Shown here piece by piece: positions 48,918 through 62,589 of a stretch of DNA of 64,000 bases. The position numbers and the translations under genes are program-made. The stretch comes from Epiperipatus broadwayi. Taxonomy: Eukaryota > Onychophora > Udeonychophora > Euonychophora > Peripatidae. The notes beneath the pieces were generated by a model. The model saw only the letters and a list, made by a program, of their open reading frames with translations, did not search any database and was not told the DNA's origin. The stretch spans positions 5,746,085 to 5,810,084 of the forward strand of contig JAQFVV010012396.1 of the NCBI GenBank assembly GCA_028023455.1, in the 5' to 3' direction. Numbering within the stretch: position 1 is the first letter of the stretch; every line of letters starts with the position of its first letter.

Positions 48918-49679
48918 TAAACCATACATTTTAGTTTTCTAACGGAAGTAAATAAATCAGAGAAAGACCAAAAGGGGTTATGGAAAATGAATTTGCAATT
49001 ATATCCAAAGTAAAAATACAGAGAATATAAAACAATGTATAATAATATTAGATGAAGTTAACTGTTATTTAATGCTATAATATGAGTTTAACCAGAAAAA
49101 GGCAAAGATCAAAAAAGAACTTGAAGATTAACTTATGTGGAGATGGGATGGAGAATATTGAAATTCTATTTTTGGATTATATGAAGTTAAAAAAACATTA
49201 GAATAAATTATATGGATATAGTTACAATATATGTTTTTTTGTTAGATCTTTATGATAAAATTGGGAATATTAAAAATAAGATGTTACAACTAATGAAATG
49301 ATTTTTATTAAATAGAATAAAAGAGAAAGAAAGAGTTAGTACTGTGAATATGATTGCATACAGCAGAGTAAAAAATATTATGATATTACTGTGGAATATT
49401 TTGAAAGGAAGAAACATTTGATTGTGCTAATAGGATCTCTGATAGTAATGATTTTGCACAAAACTTCTGATTTTATTTTAGAAGCAACTATTAGGATCAC
49501 ATTGTATAAATTACTATTCATAATGCAGGCATGAATCTGGACAAAGATAAATCTGGCAATAATAATGAATCCATTAACATATTATAAAAAGGTTACTTAA
49601 TTTGTTATCATTTTTTAGATTTTTATATTGATTTGATAAATTAGATTTTTACTGGCATATAAACTAAGAGTTATCATCA

Positions 49680-50370
49680 TTACAATAACAAACTATAGAA
49701 AGTTATCATCCTTTCCTCACGAGTGTCATTAAACAAAGGTGTTCAATCCACAAATATACTCTCAACCAGTCACAAAATAAAGATTTTAAAGAAATAATAG
49801 CAGCCATCTTATTTTCATACTCAAATGTAATTATATGAGTCAGTCTTAAGTGTCTAGACGTGAGAGCATGAATTTATAAATTATTCGCTTTAAATTCATT
49901 TTTTATCTTTAATATTCTTATTAGCAGTTTTGAAATTTTTAAATTTACTTTGTGCCAATGTTAAATTATGTAATATTTGAATCAATTTTACAAGTGCCAT
50001 ATTTTAGATTGTAACAAACTATAAAAAGTCATCATACTTTTCTCACAAGGATGTTCAATCTGCAAAGATACTTTCAACCCAGCACAAGATAGAGACTTTA
50101 AGGCAATAAGAGCAGCTATAAGAAATGCTAATAAGAATATTAAAAATAAGAAATGGATTTAAAATGAATAATTTATAAATTCAAGCTCTCACTTCTAGAC
50201 ATTTAAGATTGGCTCATATAATTACATTTGAGTTTGGAAATAAAATGGCCACTTTTATTTTCTTAAAATCTTTATCTTGTGGCTGAAACTAGAGTATCCT
50301 TACAGATTGAACATTGTTTAATGGCACTTGTGAGGAAAGGATGATTACTTTCTGTAGTTTATTGTAATCT
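49680..50370. repeat. Foldback family B, ~690 bp, with a third internal arm
   Basis: The outer arms 49680-49925 and 50143-50370 pair along about 230 bases: gaaagttatcatcctttcct with its complement aggaaaggatgattactttc, and aaatgtaattatatgag with its complement, down to aatattcttattagca with its complement. A third, direct-oriented partial copy of the left arm lies at 50008-50119 (caaactataaaaagtcatca). No frame is present. Confidence 0.87.
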
Positions 50371-50374
50371 AAAA

Positions 50375-52250
50375 CACAGTGCTTGTAAAATTTATGAAAT
50401 ATTAATTCATTACAATAATTGAACAACAACACACAGCAATAGAATAAAAATAATAAACATTAAAAAAAAAATAATAATGCAGAAAATGAAGTAAATAAAA
50501 TATTTAAAGAAAGTGTTTCAATATATCTTAGTCACTTTTAAAAATTGTGTGATATACAATAAACTTACTATGTTAGATTTAAGCTAAGTTTAAAAGAAGT
50601 TAAGCAATTATTATCAAAGAAATTGCTTTTAAAAAGGTGTATTAATATCCTGTAAGTTATTCATATATTGTAATTGCAATACTTTTTTTTATTTCTATAA
50701 TTTTTGTGTACTTATATATTGTTTATTATTTCAGTTATTATTATTACTATTAATAAATATTTTTATACACCACAGTATTTATTATAATATCTTCAGGAGA
50801 AAATCAATCTCCACACATGTGCTGATTGTTTAAAACTGCACAAGTGCAGATTTATTTGCTTTTGAAGATATTATTACTATCATTGCATATATGTTTTTGT
50901 ATTTTGAGTTTGATCAGCTATATGTTAAACTATACTATATTTTGCATATTTTTTGACAACAAAGTGAATTATCTATCTGTATCTATCTATCCATCTATTT
51001 ATCTAAATGAAAAATAATAACAGTAATATTTTTAGATAATTAAAAGATAAATGATGTAGTGACAGAAAGAAAATGCTATCATTAAATAATACAAATGTAA
51101 ATACTGCCATTGTAATGAAAATAAAAATACATAAAAAATTATAATCAAAATTACACCAAATTCACAACTAAATCAGACTAGCCAAAAAAATAAATTCTAA
51201 AACACAACCAATGGTTTCATTTCTGCAAGCAGTCTTATCCCTTGTTTTTGTAAGAAGGTATAAATAAGTCAGAGTAGTTTGAGCTTAAATAAAAAAAATA
51301 AAAGTAAGGTTAGAAATAAATAACTAAGTTCTGATTTATGTATCCATGAAAGAGATACAGGCAATTCTATTAGTTTTGATGAGGCTAAAGTTGTCTTCTC
51401 TGAAAGAAATGAAATAAATAGAATTAAAGAACCTTTGTTATTAAAAATTTATGATTATGAAGCAATTAATTTGTTTAAATGTTCTTTTAATATTAAGGGT
51501 GTGGGGGTGTAAATAGAATTGTGGGTAATATTTAGTATAAATTTGTTATCTTTTACACTTGAGAAGTTTGCTTGAAGCAATGAAATCATTGCTTGTGTTT
51601 TAGAGGTTATTTTCTTGACTAGTCTGATTTAATTGTGAATTTGGAGTCATTTTGATTATTTTATTGACTAGTTTAGCTTTGGGATTTTAATGTAAAAAAG
51701 TTATATATAAAAAATATTTTTTTTATTTGTTTTTAAAACTTTATCAGAACACCATCTCATCTCCATCTTATAATGATATTCCACCTGTGCAAAATCTCAG
51801 GTCACACTATTATTAGATTAAAGATATATTACATTATATACTTAATTTCATATTATAAATATCATCTACATTAATTTGGTTTATATAAATTAATGTTATA
51901 ATTTAAAATACATACAAGAAAAATGCAGGCTTAACAATAGTAGATTAACTGGAAAATGTTGATTTAATAATCCTTTTTAATTCATTAAACTTTCAAAATC
52001 TTCACTAATTTGTTTTCAACTAACATTTTACTAATTATATTAATCAGTGGCAACATGTAAAATTTTTAAGGAAGGGTGCTTTATTGCAGCATTTCCTCCA
52101 AAAAATAAGCAGGGAAAACAAAATAGAGCATTTTTAATTTTGCAACCACAGAATCATTTTATTTTTCCATTCCAAACATTGTTAAAAGATCTAATGTATT
52201 TTTATTTTTTCTAACAGAAGTTTAACACATAACAGCATTTGAAGTAAGTC
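50375..52250. other. Unannotated AT-rich sequence
   Basis: No supported feature; the frame at 50826-51017 has no motif. Confidence 0.4.
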
Positions 52251-52253
52251 AAC

Positions 52254-52385
52254 CTTTACTCTTTTTTTTTCTCATATGTCATAGCATCGGCTGGGACGCA
52301 AACCCACAACCATCTGCAACCAACTACTTGCTTGCAAGGCAGCTGTGATGACCTCTCAGCTAACAATGCTTGACACAGCTTTACT
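52254..52385 (-). mobile_element. tRNA-derived SINE, copy 3
   Basis: Body 52261-52378 between ctttact repeats (52254-52260 and 52379-52385). The minus strand starts tgtcaagcattgttagctga, carries the glutamine/valine-like arm gctgccttgcaagcaag, a box-B-like gtgggtttgcgtcccagcc and the gatgctatgacatatgag end, then an A-tail. It is the oldest-looking of the four copies. Confidence 0.78.
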
Positions 52386-53580
52386 TTTTATTTCAATTTT
52401 TTTATATAATGACAATAAAGAAAATATAATTATATATATATTCAACACTAACACCTATCATAATAAATATTTAAAATAATAACATTTAATTATTTTGTTA
52501 TATTTTTCTGCAATAAATATTTATATGTTAATTTATAAATGTTAATTATAAAAAAGCAACATTTTATTATTCATGATATTTGCTCTGAAAAGAAACCAAA
52601 TAGATAAACATATTACATCAAATAAATATTGATGCTGTGTTAGCGAGCAGTTCTAATGGTACTAATTACATATCTTGATAAAAGCACATGAATCTCAGTG
52701 GAACTTGCTAAACGTCACCAAATGTGATGTTTCTGGCACTGCCATAATTAGCAGCTCCTTTGAACAGAATCTCAAGCATTGCTTAAAATAATTGTTTTTA
52801 AAAACAATTTAATTAGTTGTATTTATATAATAATTATACAAAATATTGAATAATTGTTATATTATTGATATTTTCAAACACATATGTAATTTTTTTTCTG
52901 GGGGTGTTACAGTGCCACAGTGCTGATAGATTAGCCATCACTGATATAAATATATAATATCAATAATTATATGTTTTAAACGCTCGTTAAAGAAGTTATA
53001 TTTATTAATAATTTATTTAAAGCTTAGCACTTTCAAAGCTCCATGACTTCATACTCATAGCTGTGTGCGGTTGATAGTAATTTATGTTAATTAGTTCAAT
53101 GCAAAATTTTATTCATAATGGATATTTAATATATACATCATTAAAATCATTCAACACTTAGACAATTCCAATATCAATAACAGTCAACAATCTCAACCTG
53201 TTTGTTAAGTATTGGGTTTTGACTTTTAAATTTAATTTTTTCTCCTATTATTTTTCTTGTAAACTATTTATTAACAGAGCGTAAAATTATTTAATTTGTA
53301 AAGAGTCTGCATGTATACTTTGCTGTGGGAAAAAAAATTTCTTTGTGATACATTAGTAAGAAAATATTTGTTCAAATTTCAAAATGCAATAAAATTCTGC
53401 AAAAGCAAATGTAATCCTCAAAAAAAAAAAAATAGATATAGGAAAATGAAGATAAAAGGCAAAATTGAAAATTATATGGGTTTTTAAAATTATAAAAATT
53501 GAATATTTATGATATTATTTTTTATCAAATGGTTTTGTGTGATTTTTAATTTATAATTTTACCATGGTAATCTTAGCAAA
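52386..53580. other. Mostly unannotated; contains a small dispersed repeat copy
   Basis: 53108-53197 is the minus-strand copy of the repeat at 11546-11625 and 40283-40340 (aacacttagacaattccaat, aacagtcaacaatct). Confidence 0.5.
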
Positions 53581-53583
53581 CCA

Positions 53584-53948
53584 TTAAACATCACATGATC
53601 ACCATTTTTTATGCTTACACAAGCTGTTTACACAGAAGCAAAACTCTCCATACAGTAGTGTCACTCAGTGCATTCCAGAGCAACCAATGAATGCAGGAAG
53701 GTTTGTGCATAAAATTTCTATCTAGTACCTATTCATCCAGTTTCTAGATTGTGGATTTCATCAGTGAGAGACCTTGGATCTGAGAGTACTGCATCTAGAT
53801 CTTAGACTCCTCACTGATGAAAGTTATAAACTAGAAACTGGATGAGTATGCAATAGGCAGGGATTTTGTGCACAAACCTTCCTGAATCTACTGATTGCTC
53901 TGGTTTGCAGAGTTGCACTACTGTATGGAGAGTTTTGCCTTTGTGTAA
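53584..53948. repeat. Foldback family C, best-preserved copy
   Basis: The termini ttacacagaagcaaaactct (53628) and agagttttgcctttgtgtaa (ending 53948) are inverted repeats extending through ccatacagtagtg, aggaaggtttgtgca and ctagaaactggatgag-type inner arms. The centre near 53760-53815 has its own stem, tcatcagtgaga with its near-complement tcctcactgatga. The 44 bases left of the palindrome match the right flank of the copy at 31835-32147, so they belong to the element. Confidence 0.85.
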
Positions 53949-53949
53949 T

Positions 53950-55465
53950 CTTAACAAATAATAAGAAATTGTTTAAAATAATTATCTTTTGGATTTAAGG
54001 ATTTTTTTGACTGGCTAAAAACAAGTACTGTAATACAGTATAACAAATACAGTAATACAGTATTATGAACCTTGGTCATTGCCTACAATGCCTATATATT
54101 ATAGCACAATTGTAGAGTGACAGGCTTAAGATATAAATGTTCTTGGATTATTCTTAGTTCAATTTACCACTTTATTACTCAGCTATCTCATGATCTTCTT
54201 TAGAAACTAACTATATATATATTTTTTATGTTGTCTGAGATTTGACCAATTTGTTCTAACATATCAATATTTAAAGATATATCTTAATCTTTAATAATTC
54301 TTTATATTAGTATAATAACAACAAAAAAATCTTTAATTTTCTGGTTTCCTTTTTTTTTGTTTTTGTTTTTGGTATATTTTAAATAAGCTTAACATAGCTC
54401 TATATCTTTTGCAAAATTTATTTATAAAATTTATAAAGTTAAGTTGAAAAGCATATTTTCTTGAAAAAATATTTCTACAATTATTATTTTAACAGTAAAA
54501 TGTATTTAAAAAAAATAAAACAAACACATCATCTCTATCATCTTTATAATGAATGGATATGACTATTCTAATTCTTAAACAAAAAAAGAGACAAAAAATT
54601 AAATATGAGTATTATGCTAACTATTTCATATCTTTAAAGTATCTTTATGATAATATCTAATGGAGTAGGTTTCTGACATAAAAAACATACTTAAATTCAT
54701 TATAAAGTAATTTTAAAGAAGTTTACTACTTCAGTTTCACTTCAGTTAATCAATCCAATGAAAAAACATTTTTTCTATAATAAATTCAATATTATATTAC
54801 CATACCCAGTATGCTGGAAACATATTGATTGGTTTTATAGTTTTGATATTGTATTGCAAAATATTATAGAAGAACTTTATTAAATTTTTTCCAACATATT
54901 TTACATTAAGTCATAATGAAATTAGTATGTTACTTCCATATAATATATTTGATAGAATAATAACCCTGTATATTTAGTTAAAGTAGTTTATGATTATAGT
55001 CAAATATTCTGACTTTTAACTTAAAAAAATTTAACTTTTAATTTAAATATAACAACACTATATTGTAGTCTGTGCTATAATAAAGAATCCAAGACTATCT
55101 TTCATCTATAAAGCTTTCAAGATATTTATAAATGTGTGATAAATTATCTAAATTTATTAAAAATTAGTTATCAAACTAAGTTGTTTCTAAATTGCATTTG
55201 AAATATTAAAATTATTGGCCTGATTATTTTCTAAATTGGCAAAAAATATGTCATTCTTTATATATAACATAATTCTAACAGTCAAAGAAATAAGACTTAT
55301 TTTTGCTGTTAATCAATTCAAATTAAAAATCTCTTCTTCAAACGTATTTAGCATCTTCATATCTTCTTTGTAAAATTCAATCACAAAATGTTTCAAAGAT
55401 TACTGTTATTAAAATGAAACACAATTAGTAATAATCTTGCCTGTTAAACAACTGTCTTCAAATCA
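53950..55465. other. Unannotated AT-rich sequence
   Basis: No supported feature; a small repeat of 'atacagtaatacagtat' type lies near 54030-54063. Confidence 0.4.
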
Positions 55466-55477
55466 AATCCTTTAGAG

Positions 55478-55854
55478 CAGTGGTATTTAACCATGGGTTG
55501 TGACCCCAAACGGAGTCACAAAAAATTACGTTTGGGTCGCAAGATGGGTGAAAAAATTGTAAATAAATTTAATTGATTACAAATACATCATTGACAAAAA
55601 ATTTTGAGAAAAAATATTAATTTTTAAAATGTGAAATTTCATTAAATTCTTAAAGATTTCTCAATTTTAAAAATGACAACTTCAAAGAGATAGAGGTTTG
55701 GATATGTCCCAGACAATGTCATGTAACATTGCTTTCAGCAAATCACATGACTTGGAAAATTAGAATTAGATTATTGATTTATTTAATTTTGGGTCAGCAT
55801 GTTATCCCGATGTCCCATGTGGGGTCATATTGCTAAAATGTTTGAATACCACTG
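55478..55854. mobile_element. hAT-type MITE with 8-bp target duplications
   Basis: The 377-bp element starts cagtggtatttaaccatggg and ends gtttgaataccactg; the inverted ends begin CAGTGGTATT. It is flanked by ctttagag (55470-55477) and ctttaaag (55855-55862), an 8-bp duplication with one mismatch. The termini with the following 'gggttgtgacccc' and, internally, 'ggggtcat' are the classic hAT pattern (CAGTGGTTCTCAACC-like with a GGGGTC box). There is no transposase frame, so it was mobilised in trans. Confidence 0.9.
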
Positions 55855-55859
55855 CTTTA

Positions 55860-56560
55860 AAGCAATCACTCTTACACTTACACCCAATATGTAGAAAATT
55901 TCAGAAACAATCAATCATTTTCAAACATTGCTGTAAAACTTCTCAAGTTATGAGTCAAATGTGATAATCAAAAGCAATATATAAATTATTCCTCTGTCCG
56001 TGATACTGTTGCCAACAAAAACCCTATCTTTAATCAAAAACAAACTGTTTAATAAAATTCATGAAGATACATAGTGCTATAATAGATGACAGTGACTGTT
56101 TTTCACTATTCTTTTCTATCATCTTTATTTTTATTGAATGAAACAATAGAAACATTCTTAATACTAGATAGCATCTTTATAAATACATATATTTCTTTAT
56201 ATAAAAAAAATCCAGAAATTTGGAAACTGCCATATGATAAAAGTTTTCTAGTGATTCCATTATGACCTTCAGACTTTCCATTTTGAAGATTACAAAAAAT
56301 TGCTTTAACTCATATCTCTGTCTAAATGTAAATGAGTAAAAGGATAGGTATATCATTAAATATAATTGTCATATAAGTTTTTGCGTCATTATTCAACAAG
56401 TGACTAAAATATTTCAACTGCTCAAAATTGTAGTCATCATTATCAATACAAAAACACTATTTGTTGATTTAATAGAATAGTAATATAATTGGAGGCTTTT
56501 AATACTCAAAAAAATCTAAAGGAACCACAATCAGCATATGATTATATCTCTCTTATAGTT
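55860..56560 (-). pseudogene. LINE reverse transcriptase fragment
   Basis: The minus strand near 56300 reads AIFCNLQNGKSEGHNGITRK, then LLSYGSFQISG and SIVSFNKNKDDRKE, corresponding to 'AIxxLKNGKSPGxDGIxxELLKYGG...IxxxFKKKGDRK'. Upstream, near 56400, a stretch resembling the linker 'HFxxLLNxxS...IP' can be followed. Downstream it fades near 55900, next to the hAT element. It is of the same LINE group as 36690-38220. Confidence 0.65.
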
Positions 56561-56564
56561 TATA

Positions 56565-58450
56565 CCAGCAATCATTTTCCAGTCTTGTTACATTTATTAA
56601 GATGTACATTCATTTTATTATGCTTCCAGCAGAGAATGTCATATTTTCTGTTTTTATTAAATCTCTAATAATACAGTCATTTGTTAACAAACCATTAGTA
56701 TTTTTATTTATAATGAACTCAAGAAGAAGCTGGATGATATCTACAGTATATTTCTACCAATAGTTTTAAGTGCTAAACTTAGACTACTAATGAGTCCACA
56801 AATACAAATAGTGAAATGGTCTTTTAAATGTTAAAGTTAACTATGAATAAGAAATAAAAAGTGGACATTCTATAATAATTTATCTTGCCTGTGATATAAA
56901 ATGTTGGCCTCTTAATGACTTATTTTAATTTTAATATAAACAGTTTTTCTCTGTTTTCATTCTATCATTTGATGTTTTTTGTTAATTTTTTTTTCATTGC
57001 AGTCTTCAATTATTTAAGTTGATTTAAATCCCAATTATCATGAGACTCACCACCAGTTGTCTCTCTGAATAGTCACAATATTGAATGTTTATATAATCAC
57101 GTGTCTAGTGTTTAAGTATTTACGCAGATATTTTTATTTCACCTCTTTGTTTTTGTATGTGTGCAAGTATATATGTGCATGTAAATCAGTAAAGCCTTGT
57201 GAAAGCAGAGCAGGGCATTTAGAACATTACAAGTTCTTAATTGTGATTTTACAAGAAATAGTACAACAAATTATGAGTCTATTTTGAACAGACATTCAAT
57301 TATCAAATAATTATATATTAAAACCGCCTATTTAAAGATATTTCTGATCTTTATAAATATGGGAAAATCTAAAAATCTTATCTTTCTCATTTAAGCAATA
57401 AAAATAATTGTAATATTATTAATAACAGTTGGAAAAACAAGAGATAATGGTAATAATCAAGATAAATCGTTATTTTTTTTTTCAAAATTCAAGTAAACAA
57501 AATGTTTGAAATTTAGCTAAAACACTTCAGGATCTGTGTACTTATAAGAACAATTATAGCTAAGTTATCAACGCTTGAAATTGATATAGTTTTTCTTAGT
57601 CAATTCGTTCTCTGAGAAATTAAGTTTCATCAAAAGGTAGATTATTAAATTTATTTGAAAGACAGATTATTGAGTGAAATGTGATTGTTTAGTATAGGAT
57701 TCATTCAGAATCTTTCATGTGTAAAATTCCTTGGTGAATTAATGAAAAGCTAATATCATTAAAAATATTTGTGCAGTGGTACCTGTGGCCATTTTATCAG
57801 TGTTTATATTTCCGCAAAATATTTTAAACTTTAAATAAAAGAAACTGCACCCTCCACAATAATTGAGAAACTTAATCTCTTCATGTGCATGCTCAGGTAA
57901 AATATTGGTTTCAAATTGCTATATTGTAATTAAAACATGGGAAGGTGTTTACACAAACACAAAATCTCATTATTTCAGTGGTTGACATCCTGGGAAATTC
58001 TTGGCATTGAGATAAAATCCTGAATATTTGAAATAGTACAATAAAAAAAAGAGAAAGGGAAACAGCACAACACAGGTACTATAAGAAAGACTTTATCAGA
58101 AATAATATCTATCCTTTGATGAACCAACAATATATCTTACAAATTAGCAATAAATATTCTAGATCAGAAACTATTTATTATTTATCCACAGTTAATCTTC
58201 ATATTTAAACATCATTCTAAGAATACCAACTGCATACCCCCACTATATTCAGAATAATAAGTAATTAAATAATTTGCTCTAAATGTATATTTTCAAATTT
58301 TTTTGTTGTTTATATATTTATATGTTTAGGAATATTTTAACATGTTCTATTTCATAATGAAATATGATTAGAAAGCAAAATAATATATGAACACTAACAC
58401 TTTTATGAATAAGATCTAAATATAGTGTATTATAGATATTTCTCACAAGG
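56565..58450. other. Unannotated AT-rich sequence
   Basis: The plus frame 57081-57287 has no motif. Nothing else could be supported. Confidence 0.4.
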
Positions 58451-58458
58451 GCCTTGTG

Positions 58459-58530
58459 ATTCTGGGTATTGGTTCTGCCTACTATGCTTATATCCTGGGG
58501 TTCAAATCCAAGCCAAGTAAATTACTTTAA
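58459..58530 (+). mobile_element. tRNA-like SINE head, possible
   Basis: gggttcaaatcc near 58498 matches the box-B consensus, preceded at tRNA-like distance by tggttctgcctactatgc; no clear box A or cloverleaf. Possibly a second SINE family. Confidence 0.3.
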
Positions 58531-58892
58531 AGAATTTAGGATTTTTTTTTTCAAATAACTAGTCTATAATCAATTCAGCCAACCTCACAATAATGGTTCA
58601 TAAATGGATCTCTGGTTATCTTTAGTTAAAGAGCAGAGAAAGAATATAAAAGTACTCAAACTTTCATAGAAATTAGTAACACTGATAATTCTTCTGTCTT
58701 CTACTTTACTGTTTCTGTATGAGTATCTGTTACACAGACCTCTGCTCTGCAGTTTTTTATTTATTAAAAAGGCTATTTTATCTATTGATAATAAATTTAT
58801 TTCTTTCAGTAAATGTACAATCTCTTATTACAATAACAAAAGTCAGATAAAAGAAACTGTGTGAAAAAAATGTGTTGACAAAAATATACAGC

Positions 58893-59031
58893 AAAGATAA
58901 TATTTCAGTCTTGCATTGGTGGTCGAGAGGTCAGCGCAACTGGCTTGCACTTGCAGGTAGTTGCCCAGGTTGCGGGTTCATGTCCCGGCCGATGCTATGA
59001 CACTTAAAAAAAAAAAAAAGATAATATTTCA
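58893..59031 (+). mobile_element. tRNA-derived SINE, copy 4, with A-tail and 15-bp target duplications
   Basis: The body 58908-59016 is flanked by perfect aaagataatatttca repeats (58893-58907 and 59017-59031). In sense orientation it reads cattggtggtcgagaggtca (box A region), gcaactggcttgcacttgca, gcgggttcatgtcccggcc (box B), gatgctatgacac, then a run of A. The intact tail and perfect duplications make it the youngest copy and set the family orientation. Confidence 0.88.
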
Positions 59032-59034
59032 TAA

Positions 59035-62000
59035 TGTAAAATAAATCCATGCAATAAAGCAAAAAACCAAACATTTTTTGGAGACATCTAATATTAGCAA
59101 ATGATAGATTTTTTTCTAGAAAAGTAAAGACATTGATCCACTTTAATGTGTTAAAAAGAAAGAAAGACTCATATATATATATATATATATATATATGAGT
59201 CTCATATATATATATATATATATATTGTGCCATTACAATTTGGTCACTAGCCAAATTTATAGTAATGTGCATGTAGAAAAGGTAAAACAAAATCATCATC
59301 ACATTTTGATATAACAATAAATGAAGCTGTAGGGCATCCAAGTTCAAACCCTACAAGATCCAGTTCTAAAAGCTTTAGATAGAAAGAGAGTGGGTCAACA
59401 ATTATATGCTTTACTTGTTTTTGTGTTAATAAATCTCAAAAAGAGCAGCACACACATTTAATATTTAAATTTTCTGTTAAAAAAGCAAAGTGATAAGCAT
59501 ACTATAGGCAGTGTATGTGTAAACTATTTAATTGTTTTATATTTCAAATATTCAACATTTTAACTTTCTTTAAAACTAACCTATGCTTGATCAATCCTAA
59601 TATCTTATTCTATACTTCTATTTTGCTTTTCTATAATTGTAATTGGGATTTAAAAGTTACAGATTCAATTAAATAATAGGGTTATAATTACTAAGCTAGC
59701 AATTATATTATTTAATGTTAGTTTATGAAATGATTTGAAATAATGAAGTATGTGTGTACATTACATACAGAAATTTACATTTATTAAATATTGAAAGAAA
59801 AGGAAGGATTAAATCTGTCAAATTATTTTTTTTGTACAATTTTATGTTAAAAGAGGAAATCTGTTGAATCAGATATCTATTTTGTAGCAATTTTGTTTTT
59901 GTAAATGATTGTTTGTCACTTTGGGAGCTTAATCTGGGTGGGAACTCTAATTTTGAAATTGTCTTATCTTAAGATCTAAAGAAGGAAGCTCAAAAATTTG
60001 AAGTGTTACCTAGATGTAAAAAAAAGAAAGGAAATAAGGATTAAGTCTATTTTTTTAAAAAAAAAAAACAAAAGTGTCTGGAAAAAGGATTAAACTTTTC
60101 AGTTGAAAAATAATTTAGTTGAAAATAAATTAGAGATCTAATTAAAACGAATTTGTCCAAAAAGAGCAAGTGACGCTATCTCTAATTGGTTAAGTTAGCT
60201 AAAAATTGGATATAAAAAGCTGTCTGGAATAATTATTATTATTGTGATCATGATTCAGATTATTAGACTATTAAATTGAATGTTGAAAATATAAGAAATG
60301 GCTGGCTAGAAAAATTATATGTCCCATCTTTTCCGGACCATCTGGGGGAAGCTGCACATCACATAGGAAAGAAAAGATGTTGTGTCTAAAATAATATTCT
60401 ACACCTTTCAACTGACCAGAGAAATAAGATGTTTTTAATAGAAGGAAGAAAGCATTCACCTGCATTCAAAGAAGATGAATTAATCTACTGATAAATATTA
60501 ATCATCAAGTCCAATTAATTGTTACAACAACTGATTTTAAACTCAAGAAAATTTATAAATGTGAAAACAACTGCTGTATTTCATCCACATGCTTGACAGG
60601 AAGAGAAGAAAAATTAATATAATGATTTCCAAATTGTCCACTAAAGCAAATAACCTCAATAGAGTCATCATCATCAAATAGTTATACACCTCAAGAAAGA
60701 GATTGTTCCCATGTAAAACAGAAATGGTAGCTGCAGAAATATAGACATTATACAAGACAAGTTTGAACCCTTGGAAATTTGCCACAAACAAAAGATCGAT
60801 AATATGACTTTTTATATCTATTTTCTTTATGATATCAGAGTCTTAATAAACATTTTAGCAATAAAGTGGTATATTTTATTTAAAGAACTTTTAAAGACTA
60901 TTCAGATCGATTAAAAACAAGAATGTCTTACTAATAATAACTTTGAGCTTCATAAATTATCTTGAATGTATCAAAATTATTTGTTTATTAATTTTACAGT
61001 TATGAAATATGAATATGTAATATAATTTTTTATGGTATTATGATTTTAGTTTTAACTAATATATTATTATTATTTTGGTTTTAAATAATATTTTATTATG
61101 GGATAAAACACGCACATACATAATAATATTTTTATATGTGTATAATTGCGAGTGAATGTGAAGTAACAAGTAGTATTAGAATATTAGATTATTTTGTTTC
61201 AAGTCAAGTATAGCATTTCAGAGGTAGAAGAGAGGGGAAGAAAATAATTTAAAACTTGTTTCTAAAACTTGCTCTTTCAATTCTACTAACATTTTTTTTT
61301 TACATTCTACTTACCTGTTAGATTTATAAGGTATGTGTGCCAATGAGTAAATATTTTTTTTATATGAAATACTTTTCTCATGGAGTGAAAATCATGGTCA
61401 ATGTGACATCCAACTTAATACAATATACATTTGAAGGGAAAGGGGGAAGAACTTGAAAATAATCTGAGAATTGTTATATAATTAATTATTATTATTATTC
61501 TTATTCATATCAATTTTCATGTTTATCTAGAAATTTTTATGTATATGTTAGAAATGCAGTAATAAATATTAGTTTGTTTTATTAAATGAGGCGTATATCT
61601 TTCATTAAGTGTAGTCTTTGTTAAGTGTGATCATTCATCATCATCAGTGGTTGAACATCAGTTATTTAAGATATAAGTAAATATGCTAAAATTAAGCAAT
61701 AATTATGAATTTCTTTATAAAATTAGTTTTATGTTTAGGCTTAGTCCTAGAGCTGTAGTTGAAACCATTGTCATTATCGTTATTATTATCATCATCATCA
61801 TTGTCATCAACGTTTTAATTAATGAGCTGTTTAACTGTTTAAAGGCCATAAATAAATATTGATTTTATAATATTTAGTGATTTCTTAGTATTATTATAAC
61901 CACATCCCATCATCTATTTCATGCAAGGATGAGTGAATTGCCATCCTAAATTAGTTATATATAATCTGAGCTAGTAAACTTATAAAAATATTGAAACACA

Positions 62001-62125
62001 TTTGTTATGCTAAGATCTAAGAAATGATTTATGTCTAATATACTCCACTTTGGTTTAAAGATGTTTTACTTTTACCTAAATATTAGTGTGTATAGTGATA
62101 TGGCTCAAAAAGCAAAATCTCCCAT
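59035..62125. other. Mostly unannotated AT-rich sequence
   Basis: Contains a (TA)n pair around 'gagtctca' at 59170-59225. The minus frame 58931-59347 spans the SINE and this tract and is not a gene. Frames at 60271-60465 and 60543-60791 (minus) lack motifs. Trinucleotide runs occur near 61785-61805. Confidence 0.4.
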
Positions 62126-62130
62126 TTTTA

Positions 62131-62230
62131 TTAGAAATAAAGTACCAAGAAGGGATTCAAACCCGGTACATGTGAAAGGTTATTAGATATCACCGTGTCT
62201 AGATTTAGATAATCTAGTGGTGCCCTGCTA
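62131..62230 (-). mobile_element. tRNA-like SINE head, possible
   Basis: On the minus strand a box-B-like gggtttgaatcccttc (plus 62151-62166) lies about 55 bases downstream of tggtctagcagggcacca, which resembles a box A. No target duplication or tail was found, and the arms do not fold convincingly. Confidence 0.3.
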
Positions 62231-62523
62231 GACCATATTCACTTAGTATTTGTTTAAACATGCACTTAACATCAAACCAAGAAATGAAAGTGGATAAGAT
62301 TACTGTCTGTATACCTGAGTTATATTTTATTGAATTACTAGTGTACTCACCTCACGTGATTTCATATACCTGAGTTATAATACTTGTTATTAATAATTTG
62401 CTTATAATTATTGATAGTGGGATATCTTGAGAAATCCAATGTTATTTTAAATATTATGATCTTATGTATATTGTAGACAACTCAGATATGGTACTAGTTA
62501 TTTGAAAAACCTTTAATTTTGTT

Positions 62524-62525
<2 letters not shown>

Positions 62526-62581
<56 letters not shown>
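62526..62581. repeat. (TA)n microsatellite
   Basis: Uninterrupted TA run. Confidence 0.97.
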
Positions 62582-62583
<2 letters not shown>

Positions 62584-62589
62584 ATTGGG

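Noticed and set aside
58931-59347. 138-codon minus-strand frame
   Set aside because: It is assembled from SINE antisense sequence and a (TA)n tract.
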